Shown here: one piece after another, positions 51,788 through 64,000 of the stretch
Numbering within the stretch: position 1 is the first letter of the stretch
Layout: every line of letters starts with the position of its first letter
Source of the DNA: Xestospongia muta
Taxonomy: Eukaryota; Porifera; Demospongiae; Haplosclerida; Petrosiidae
Length of the DNA stretch: 64,000 bases
NCBI GenBank assembly: GCA_963693285.1
Contig: OY848925.1
Span: forward strand, 746,501 to 810,500
Reading direction: 5' to 3'
The notes under the pieces: generated by a model
The model's input: the letters and a program-made list of their open reading frames with translations, nothing else
The model's database searches: none
What the model was told of the DNA's origin: nothing
Made by a program: the position numbers and the translations under genes

Positions 51788-51942
51788 GTCCACTCCTCAG
51801 ACCTCAGCCTTAGTGTCTCAGCCACACCTCCTAATTACAAATTCAAATTAACCTTAATTATTATGTTCAAAATTTTGTCTTAGGATAAGTATATATATTA
51901 GAACCATAATAATAATTAATTAATAATTTAATAGTTAATCAT

Positions 51943-52898
51943 TCATAATTTTGCCTTAGAATAGGTATAGTATGTTTTATGTACTACTAAGTTAGGACTA
52001 GTATGAACATCAGTGATATTAGCACATCCTGATAGAACCATAGCATGTCTTAGCTCCTCCTTTAATAGACTCAGGACTTCATAAGCACCTTCTTCTCCCT
52101 TTATTAAAAGAAATGTCATTATATATATAATATATATATACCAACTCTCTCTTCCTTACCTTACAAGCTAGACCCCAGAGAATAGGTCGACCCACAAACA
52201 CAGCTCTAGCTCCCAGTGCCAGAGCTTTCAATACATCAGTGCCATGTCTAATTCCTCCATCAATAAATACTTCTATATTTCCTCTAACCTCTTGTACTAT
52301 CTCTGATAAAACATCAATCTATACATACAAGTTATAAGACACAGTACAATATATTCAAACACTTACAGTAGCTGGAACTCCATCAAGTTGTCTAGCTCCA
52401 TGATTAGAAACTATAATACCTTGTACATCATGACGTAATGCTTCTCTAGCATCTTCAGCTCTTAATATACCTTTTAATACAATTGGGAGAGATGTAATAC
52501 TGCGTAACCAATCAATACTCTCCCATGTTAAACTAGAATTAATAAGATTCTTAGTATAATGATGTAAAGCTGATCCAGTTGATTTATTTGACAAGGAAGA
52601 GTGAGCTGTGCCTGTGATAAAGCTTGCCAGTGATAAATGTGGAGGGAGAGAAAAACGATTTCGAACGTCAGCATATCTATTGCCAAGTTCTGGCGTATCT
52701 AATGTCACTGCTAATGCTTTATAACCAGATTTTTCTGCTCTTTTAACTAAACTATGAGTCAAATCTTGATCGGTATAAATGTATAGCTGAAACCATTTCA
52801 AGTTATTACCACTTTCTTTAGCAACATCCTCTAAACATTTAGTTGACCATGAACTTAATGTCATACAAGTATTCATTCTAGCACATGCTAAGGAGAGA

Positions 52899-52941
<43 letters not shown>

Positions 52942-53354
52942 AGGGGGGACCAATAGTGTAAGGAGAAAAGAAGATGTTGAGTTATTTGCAGACATTAATA
53001 TACTACCTCTTGCTGTTGCCATCTCTCCTTCAGGATGTGCTAGACACTGCATAGCAGTTGGTGATACACCGATAGGAAATGCTATTTCCTGTCCAAGAAT
53101 TGTTGTTCTTAGATCAGTGTTAGAGACATCAGCTAATATCCTGGGACGTATGACAAATCTAAGAGAAATAGCAGATGATTGAGGGGTGTGGCTGCTATAT
53201 CATCACCTCACCGAGAGTAAGCTTCTACGTTGTCTTTGAGGGTATGTTCAGTGGTTGCTCCAGATGAGTAATAACTCCACGCGTTACTGTCCAGTCTTGA
53301 TTGAGCTTCATCTTGAAAGTCTTCCACACAAACAAAACGACTAGAGGAAGACAT
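51943..53354 (-). CDS. HAO1: FMN-dependent 2-hydroxyacid oxidase, inverted copy 4
   Basis: 376 residues. Exons in transcript order: 53354-53212, 53158-53007, 52887-52367, 52318-52160, 52098-51943, the same five-exon plan as copies 1-3. The substrate strand is the canonical QLYIY, keeping the active-site Tyr, with [17 protein letters not shown] as in human HAO1. From about 52545 onward the DNA, including introns 3 and 4 and the 3' UTR start, is nearly identical to copies 1-3, while exon 1 and most of exon 3 are clearly different. The C-terminus AKL is a PTS1. It lies 155 bp upstream of GNPAT on the same strand and 95 bp from CHEK2, head to head. Confidence 0.92.
52891..52938. repeat. (GA)n before oxidase copy 4 exon 3 acceptor
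   Basis: In the gene's sense it is (TC)n ending two bases from the acceptor at 52888; absent from copies 1-3, which have ordinary T/C-rich tracts there. Confidence 0.85.
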
Positions 53355-53449
53355 TTTCCTCAAGCAGTTAATTTAACCCTTTATTACTGAACTATTTCCA
53401 CGTGCTTACATACTTCGGTAGGAGAGGTTCTTCAGCATTTTTCCAATTA
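53355..53449. promoter_or_regulatory. 95-bp divergent promoter, oxidase copy 4 / CHEK2
   Basis: The two start codons are 95 bp apart, so both transcripts must start within or beyond this spacer, possibly with overlapping 5' ends. Confidence 0.5.
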
Positions 53450-57540
<4,091 letters not shown>

Positions 57541-57790
57541 TTTTGTTAAACCTGTTATTGAAACAGGTTTTATATCAATTAAGCATCAGTTGACACTTTT
57601 TGATGATAAAATGTTTGTAGTAATATTATTGTGAGTTATATATTTATGTGGCGCATTTTATATCGAATGTCCTTCAAATTTTTTCTCGTACCCCGTCTAA
57701 TTAATAAAATTAATAACTATGATTATAGCTATAAATGATAAATAGTTAATTAACTGTAGCCAGCCACACCCCTTCTTTTGCACTATCAAG
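57541..57790. promoter_or_regulatory. Intergenic, CHEK2 3' end and COMMD3 promoter
   Basis: A 250-bp spacer between two genes on the same strand. GTTATTGAAACAGGTTTTAT just after the CHEK2 stop is part of the UTR; no defined promoter element is seen. Confidence 0.4.
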
Positions 57791-58885
57791 ATGGAGTTGT
57801 CACAAAGCACACTTCGAGGGCTACAGGTCGCAGGATCTTCTTCAGTTGACGACAAAACGTTCGCAAGACTTGCACAACTCGCTGTACAAGCTACTCTAGA
57901 AGATCTGGACCCGCAAACCTTACAAGGTAAGTAATATTTTTAAAGAAATGTGACCACTCCCCCTTTCCTTTCCACAGATGATCCAAAATTATCTAAGATA
58001 AGTCAAGGTGTTGCCAAGGAGAGTTTCTCTGCTCTGATGACATTTATTTTAGAAGCGGCTCGTACTGATACTGATGGAGCTAGTTTGAGGTAAGTTTTGT
58101 GTCACCATTGTAAATTATAAAAAATATTAACTGATTCTTTACAGATTAAGATTTTTGTATTTCAGAGGATAATTTTTTGTGTAATACTTTTATGTTATAG
58201 TCTCATCCCCAGACCTATAGATTTAACTGGCACGTGTGTCTGGGAATGAGACTACTTCTAATAAGTCCTAAACACAACTTGATTGATATGATCAATGATT
58301 TCTCCTTTCTCTAGTGCTACTTTAGAAGACTGTAAATTTGTACCTGATAGAATAAAGGCACTACAGACTCTCTACAGTGTAAGTATCAACACCACAAGAT
58401 GTACAACACACACGTTACAACAAGATTAAACTTCTACATTTTCCTTTTTTTTCAGGAGAACAAACCGGCTATACGTGCTACCTTAGGAAGGTACATGTCT
58501 GTGTTGTTGACTCTGTTTTTGACTTAAATTTAGTGGTGTTGTGTATCTCGTGTAGTTGTGTAATTTAGAATTGATTATTGTTAAATGTCTAACTTTATCA
58601 TTTCAGAGTGAGATCAACATTGCCACATGTAGTTGACGTTGACTGGAGACTAGATTATTACATCAAAGTATTGTACTATATCTTGCAAATTGTTTTCATT
58701 TTTATTTCCATAGAGTAATCATTTGGAAAAAGTGGACAAACCTGTATTTTTAGTTGGCCTTAAAACTGAGGTAATAGAGTGTATTTGTTATTCATTATAG
58801 TATATTTGCTGCATAGGAAGGGGATCATGTAGAATGTAGCAATGTTCAATTCAGTTGCACCCAAGAACAACTACAGGTATTTATT

Positions 58886-58920
<35 letters not shown>

Positions 58921-58996
58921 TTTTTGCTTCTTATAGGATTTGGTCAGTAAGCTGAAGGATGCTTTAAAGACACTAGAACGATTTAGTCAACAGTGA
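57791..58996 (+). CDS. COMMD3: COMMD3, COMM-domain Commander complex subunit
   Basis: 194 residues (human 195). Exons: 57791-57926, 57978-58089, 58315-58378, 58456-58490, 58607-58667, 58714-58770, 58817-58876, 58937-58996; phases are consistent. It begins MELSQSTLRGLQ like human COMMD3. The N-terminal helical half includes AKESFSALMTFILEAARTDT and ATLEDCKFVPDRIKAL. The COMM domain begins near LPHVVDVDWRLDYYIK and ends with the family's QLQDLVSKLKDALKTLERF. COMMD3 forms a ring of ten COMMD proteins that, with CCDC22/CCDC93 and Retriever, recycles membrane cargo from endosomes. Its last four exons are duplicated at 61376-61824. Confidence 0.93.
58198..58254. repeat. Short inverted-repeat element (hairpin type), copy 2
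   Basis: TAGTCTCATCCCCAGAC (58198-58214) and GTCTGGGAATGAGACTA (58238-58254) are reverse complements with one mismatch, around a 23-bp loop. It is in COMMD3 intron 2 and shares its arms with the element at 18959-19004. Confidence 0.75.
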
Positions 58997-59501
58997 TCTT
59001 ATTAAATTATAAATATGTTAACTCTTTTTATTAGTGTTATGACATCACTTTGTATGGTATAGTCATTTGTAAAAATATTCCTTCTTGTAGTAATAAATTA
59101 TAACTAAGATATATACTCTTAGAATATTGATCAGCAGCAGATTTAATTGTTAGTACTTGTACGTATATGTGTACCACTCCTTCATACAAAGAGTTAAAAT
59201 AAACTGCTGGCATGTGTTGGTTGGTTGGCCCTGAAAATTGTAATGATTATAAGAGACAAGATATTCCAATTATAGATAGACAGAACAATTGTAGCCCTGA
59301 AAGAAGAGTAAACCATTGTTGCAGTTTACCAGTTGTCAAACCAGATTTATAACCAGTAAAACTGGTTTACAAGGTTTAGGTATAAAAGAGAGTCACTTTA
59401 AGTCAGACAATCAGTTCTGCAGTCATTCTCCCCCTCTTGGTTTTCTAGGTTCCTCAACTGTAGTGTAGTGTCCACAAGTCAACTTGCTTCCATTTAAGAA
59501 G
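58997..59501. promoter_or_regulatory. Intergenic, COMMD3 to ITIH-C gene A
   Basis: COMMD3 3' UTR followed by a promoter. AACCAGTAAAACTGGTT (59351-59367) is a perfect inverted repeat containing AAACTGGTTT, similar to Grainyhead-type sites. A TATA box follows at 59381. Confidence 0.5.
59381..59388 (+). promoter_or_regulatory. TATA box of ITIH-C gene A
   Basis: TATAAAAG, 121 bp before the ATG, conserved in the duplicate at 62209. Confidence 0.6.
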
Positions 59502-60795
59502 ATGAAACTGGTTCTTTTCTGGATAGTCTTTGTAGCACTCATTGCTACGACAGGTAATTATAAATTTACAGCAATTGTGTGCACTGTTTACTTCTGTTGT
59601 TTCTGTAGTAGCCTCGGTCAAGTACAATGAAATTCTACAAGTTTCCCCTAAAAGAAAGGGCACATGTTTCTCTAATCGCCGGTGTGGTGTTCGTAGGTTT
59701 GTTCGGGCCATCAGTGCTGATCAATCTGCTGAATCTACTAATTCTGCTGAATCTGGTAATACAGACATACAAACATGCTGTCAAGACAAAAAACGGTCAA
59801 TTGTATTGAGGAGAAAGAAGAGTGCAAGTCAACCAGATCAAATCTGTGCTCTTTGCATTATCTATTGTTACAAAAAATCTAGAGATTGCAGTGGCAGTGG
59901 CAAAGATCGTAAAAGAGCAAACTCCATTAAAGAGTGCTGTGATAAAGGTAATGCAGCTGCACTTATTCCTTTCTGGTTTCTGGATGGTAGTTATCCACTA
60001 CAGAGAGGTGTTGGTAATGCTGATGGAGGTCTCTGTATACGTTGTCCTACAAGTGGTGGGGGTGATGATCCTCACTTTGCTGTTTTACTGGCATCCAAAG
60101 ATCAACTTTGTTTCACCGTGCAAGGCGAGCAAGGATTCATTTTCAACCTTGTTACCAGCTCACAACTCACCATAAATGCCCTCTTTGTTCAGGATTCTAT
60201 TAGGGAAGAAGTCACCTGGATGGGGACCATATCTGTCATCCTAAATCACGATTCCTACAAGGGAGCGACTCGTACTACATTGCGGTTTGATGCCAATAGT
60301 CACCTAGTCTACATAAATGAACGGGAAAAGTTTGATGCTCGCCAGATCTCGGTCATTAGTCTGGCTAATGGTTCACTGGAAGCTGATGCTCGCTACTATC
60401 AAGTCCAAAATAGTTCAGACTATCCAACAATAACAATCAATGTCAATGGTCTTCATTTTTCTGTTCAGTACGTCAATTCTCATCTTAACCTGATTTACCA
60501 AAATATTCCTACAACTATTGACGAGTGTGATTATTCTGGACTCTTGGGTCAGTTCTTCTGTCCTGGATATAGCATTGATCACGTTACCAAACTCCTTCAT
60601 TTCCCAGACAATAAAGAACCAGTTCCTGTAATGCGCAGACCTATTTGGAGTTTCATGGAGACAAAAGTGAACGAACTCACAGGTGATGAACTGTGTTGGA
60701 TGGCAATGAATGTTGGTTATGAGGGAGAGGGTCTTCTACGTGGCCATTACTTAGACTACGTTGTCAGTGATCTCTTCACTACACTCAACAAATAA
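59502..60795 (+). CDS. Secreted Cys-rich protein with ITIH C-terminal domain, gene A
   Basis: 412 residues. Exons: 59502-59553 and 59609-60795. Exon 1 is a signal peptide (MKLVLFWIVFVALIATT). Residues about 20-150 are basic and Cys-rich (TCFSNRRCG, TCCQDKKR, QICALCIIYCYKK, KECCDKG). From about 173 the protein matches the C-terminal domain of inter-alpha-trypsin inhibitor heavy chains: GDDPHFAVLL, DQLCFTVQGEQGFIFNLV, CDYSGLLGQFF, ELCWMAMNVGYEGEGLLRG and HYLDYVVSDLF. The VIT and vWA domains usual in ITIH proteins are absent, so this is a stand-alone use of the domain. Probably an extracellular matrix or secreted defence/cargo protein; the role is unknown. N-glycosylation sites (NGS, NSS) are present. 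Confidence 0.82.
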
Positions 60796-61375
60796 CAAAA
60801 TAACATCCAACAAATAACATTGCTGCAGAACCATTATTTTATCTGATAGTTCTGAACTTTGCTATATATTTGCTGCAGGTGCATCATTTGCTATATATAT
60901 ATATATTTGCTGCAGGTGCATCAATATTACATGTGCTATTGTATGTTTAATTTTGCTGTTCAGAATTATCATGGAACTTAATTTTAACATGAAAGGTCAC
61001 ACAGGCAAAAAAATGGTAGTGTAGATTATTAGCACTCATGGTTAGCAGATAGCACAGCCTTAGCTATGAGCAGACTAGTCCAATCACACCAGGACTTAGC
61101 TACAAGCATACATAGACTAGTCCAATCACACCAGGATAGTGGTTTCCTAGCACAATCACACCAGGATAGTGGTTTCATAGCAATATGCAAGAAGGGTAGG
61201 TGTCTTGTGTGTACAAACAAGCATACTTCCCTTGACCATGATGAAAGATGTACCCTATATTTGTGTGTGGCGAGTATGCACAACCTTAGCTGACTAACAT
61301 AATCTGAGAAATAACAAGGACGTATGTAGACCAATTCTCAATATTATTGTTAAATGTCTAACTTTATCATTTCAG
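60796..61375. repeat. 3' flank with short repeats
   Basis: Holds TTTGCTGCAGGTGCATCA twice (about 60870 and 60907) around a (TA)n run. At 61070-61180 are four or five copies of a unit built on CCAATCACACCAGGA. The same block recurs after gene B. No gene. Confidence 0.65.
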
Positions 61376-61658
61376 AGTGAGATCAACATTGCCACATGTA
61401 GTTGACGTTGATTGGAGACTAGATTATTACATTAAGGTATTGTACTATATCTTGCAAATAATTTTTTTTTATTTTTATTTCCATAGAGTAATCATTTGGA
61501 AAAAGTGGACAAACCTGTATTTTTAGTTGGCCTTAAAACTGAGGTAATAGAGTGTATTTGTTATTCATTATAGTATATTTGCTGCATAGGAAGGGGATCA
61601 TGTAGAATGTAGCAATGTTCAATTCAGTTTCACACAAGAACAACTACAGGTATTTATT

Positions 61659-61698
<40 letters not shown>

Positions 61699-61824
61699 CA
61701 CACACACCACACACACCACACACACCACACACACCACACACACACACATTTTTGCTTCTTATAGGATTTGGTCAGTAAGCTGAAGGATGCTTTAAAGACA
61801 TTAGAACGATTTAGTCAGCAGTGA
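61376..61824 (+). pseudogene. Duplicated COMMD3 exons 5-8 without the 5' half
   Basis: Exons 61376-61436, 61487-61543, 61590-61649 and 61765-61824 keep splice sites and frame. Changes include Cys to Phe (QFSFTQEQLQ). Exons 1-4 and the promoter are missing, so it is a truncated copy carried along by the segmental duplication. Confidence 0.85.
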
Positions 61825-62328
61825 TCTTATTAAATTATAAATATGTTAACTCTTTTTTATTAGTGTTATGACATCACTTTGTATGGTATAGTCATTTGTA
61901 AAAATATTCCTTCTTGTAGTAATAAATTATAACTAAGATATATACTCTTAGAATATTGATCAGCAGCAGATTTAATTGTTAGTACTTGTACGTATGTGTG
62001 TACCACTCCTTCATAAAAGAGTTAAAATAAACTGCTGGCATGTGTTGGTTGGTTGGCCCTGAAAATTGTAATGATTATAAGAGACAAGATATTCCAATTA
62101 TAGATAGACAGAACAATTGCAGCCCTGAAAGAAGAGTAAACCATTGTTGCAGTTTACCAGTTGTCAAACCACCTTTATAACCAGTAAAACTGGTTTACAA
62201 GGTTTAGGTATAAAAGAGAGTCACTTTAAGTTAGACGATCAGTTCTGCAGTCATTCTCCCCCTCTTGGTTTCTAGGTTCCTCAACTGTAGTGTAGTGTCC
62301 ACAAGTCAACTTGCTTCCATTTAAGAAG
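61825..62328. promoter_or_regulatory. Duplicated promoter of ITIH-C gene B
   Basis: Near identical to 58997-59501, including AACCAGTAAAACTGGTT and the TATA box (62209-62216). Confidence 0.55.
62209..62216 (+). promoter_or_regulatory. TATA box of ITIH-C gene B
   Basis: TATAAAAG, 120 bp before the ATG, as in gene A. Confidence 0.6.
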
Positions 62329-63599
62329 ATGAAACTGGTTCTTTTCTGGATAGTCTTTGTAGCACTCATTGCTACGACAGGTAATTATAAATTTACAGCA
62401 AGTGTGTGCACTGTTTACTTCTGTTGTTTCTGTAGTAGCCTCGGTCAAGTACAATGAAATTCTACGAGTTTCCCCTAAAAGAAAGGGCACATGTTTCTCT
62501 AATCGCCGGTGTGGTAATGTTCGTAGGTTTGTTCGGGCCATCAGTGCTGATCAATCTGCTGAATCTACTAATTCTGCTGAATCTGGTAATACAGACATAC
62601 ATACATGCTGTCAAGACAAAAAACGGTCAATTGTATTGAGGAGAAAGAAGGGTGCAAGTCAACCAGATCAAATCTGTGCTCTTTGCATTATCTATTGTTA
62701 CAAAAAATCTAGAAAGAGCAAACTCCATTAAAGAGTGCTGTGATAAAGGTAATAGAGCTGCACTTATTCCTTTCTGGTTTCTGGATGGTAGTTATCCACT
62801 ACAGAGAGGTGTTGGTAATGCTGATGGAGGCCTCTGTATGCGCTGCCCTTCAAGTGGTGGGGGTGATGATCCTCACTTTGCTGTTTTACTGCCATCCAAA
62901 GATCAACTTTGTTTCACCGTGCAAGGCGAGCAAGGATTCATTTTCAACCTTGTTACCAGCTCACAACTCACCATAAATGCCCTCTTTGTTCAGGATTCTA
63001 TTAGAGAAGAAATCACCTGGATGGGGACCATATCTGTCATCCTAAATCACGATTCCTACAAGGGAGCGACACGTACTACATTACGGTTTGATGCCAATAG
63101 TCACCTAGTCTACATAAATGAACGGGAGAAGTTTGATGCTCGCCAGATCTCAGTTATTAGTCTGGCTAATGGGTCACTGGAAGCTGATGCTCGCTACTAT
63201 CAAGTCTATCAAAATAGTTCAGACTATCCAACAATAACAATCAATGTCAATGGTCTTCATTTTTCTGTTCAGTATGTCAATTCTCATCTTAACCTGATTT
63301 ACCAAAATATCCCTGCAACTATTGACGAGTGTGATTATTCTGGACTCTTGGGTCAGTTCTTCTGTCCTGGATACAGCATTGATCATATTACCAAACTCCT
63401 TCATTTCCCAGACAATAAAGAACCAGTTCCTGTAATGCGCAGACCTATTTGGAGTTTCATGGAGACAAAAGTGAACGAACTCACAGGTGATGAACTGTGT
63501 TGGATGGCAATGAATGTTGGTTATGAGGGAGAGGGTCTTCTACGTGGCCATTACTTAGACTATGTTGTCAGTGATCTCTTCACTACACTCAACAAATAA
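62329..63599 (+). pseudogene. ITIH C-terminal domain gene B, frameshifted by a 29-base deletion
   Basis: Exon 1 62329-62380 (signal peptide) and exon 2 62436-63599. It matches gene A closely, with in-frame 3-base insertions (CGNVRRF; QVYQNSS). At about 62713, after TCTAGA, 29 bases present in gene A are missing. The frame shifts and stops within five codons (KSRKSKLH). The downstream frame remains open to the normal stop, with ITIH-C motifs intact and few changes, so the break is recent, or an alternative splice or start rescues the domain. Confidence 0.75.
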
Positions 63600-64000
63600 C
63601 AATAACATCCAACAAATAACATTGCTGCAGAACCATTATTTTATCTGATAGTTCTGAACTTTGCTATATATTTGCTGCAGGTGCATCATTTGCTTTATAT
63701 ATATATATTTGCTGCAGGTGCATCAATATTACATGTGCTATTGTATGTATGTTTAATTTTTGCTGTTCAGAATTATCATGGAACTTAATTTTAACATGAA
63801 AAATCACACAGGCAAAAAAATGGTAGTGTAGATTATTAGCACTCATGGTTAGCAGATAGCACAGCCTTAGCTATGAGCATGTCCAATCACATCAGGACAG
63901 GACTAGTCCAATCACACCAGGACTTAGCTACAAGCATACACAGACTAGTCCAATCACACCAGGATAGTGGTTTCATAGCAATATGCAAGAAGGGTAGGTG
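63600..64000. other. 3' flank of ITIH-C gene B
   Basis: Copy of the 60796-61202 flank, including the GCTGCAGGTGCATCA pair and the CCAATCACACCAGGA units; continues beyond the window. Confidence 0.65.

Larger units (their letters stand above)
58575..61340. repeat. Segmental duplication, unit 1
   Basis: Starts in COMMD3 intron 4 and ends after the first ITIH-C gene. It repeats with a 2769-bp offset as 61345 to the window end. The left breakpoint is near ATTATTGTTAAATGTC, present at 58575 and 61345. Confidence 0.88.
61345..64000. repeat. Segmental duplication, unit 2 (runs off the window)
   Basis: Copy of 58575-61231 and beyond at a 2769-bp offset; differs by point changes, an expanded CA-type repeat (61660-61749) and a 29-base deletion in the ITIH-C gene. 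Confidence 0.88.

Overview
The window looks like nuclear DNA of an early-branching animal, most likely a demosponge such as Amphimedon (inference). The genes are AT-rich, closely packed and split by many tiny GT-AG introns, mostly 40-500 bp. The gene set is animal: ARID4, VIPAS39, GNPAT, CHEK2, COMMD3 and an ITIH C-terminal domain protein. All exon chains were joined by hand from reading-frame phase and splice sites, with no transcript evidence.

Layout. 1-1305 holds the 3' part of a cytochrome P450 (+). 2005-3931 is a CRT-like transporter (+). 4071-4330 is a broken beta-helix-like fragment. 4983-12771 is a 20-exon ARID4-type chromatin protein (-). It faces an unrecognised Ser/Thr-rich protein gene (about 13027-16394, +) across a 255-bp shared promoter. 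16617-18428 is a DUF445-type membrane protein (-), divergent from VIPAS39 (18746-22034, +). 23220-29840 carries three tandem FMN-dependent 2-hydroxyacid oxidases (+). A fourth copy sits inverted at 51943-53354 and is divergent from CHEK2 (53450-57540, +). COMMD3 follows at 57791-58996. The end of the window is a 2.77-kb segmental duplication carrying a secreted ITIH-C-domain gene and a truncated COMMD3 tail.

The most striking part is 29981-51787. GNPAT (dihydroxyacetone-phosphate acyltransferase, ether-lipid pathway, -) contains one 17.66-kb intron, 31729-49387. That intron holds a tandem array on the opposite strand of mostly intronless SLC15/POT-like transporters: six long ORFs of 517-552 residues, plus P6, P7 and several relics. 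Every copy that keeps its own promoter has an interferon-response-element-like motif (GAAAGTGAAA or a near match) about 70-130 bp before the start codon. The copies share an almost invariant central block while their membrane and loop regions diverge. This pattern suggests birth-and-death evolution with gene conversion.

Other points. The three tandem oxidases carry Glu where the family has an active-site Tyr, while the inverted fourth copy keeps Tyr. All four oxidases end in the peroxisomal signal AKL, whereas GNPAT does not. Long (TC)n tracts repeatedly sit right before splice acceptors. CHEK2 shows an apparent 1-base frameshift near its glycine-rich loop.
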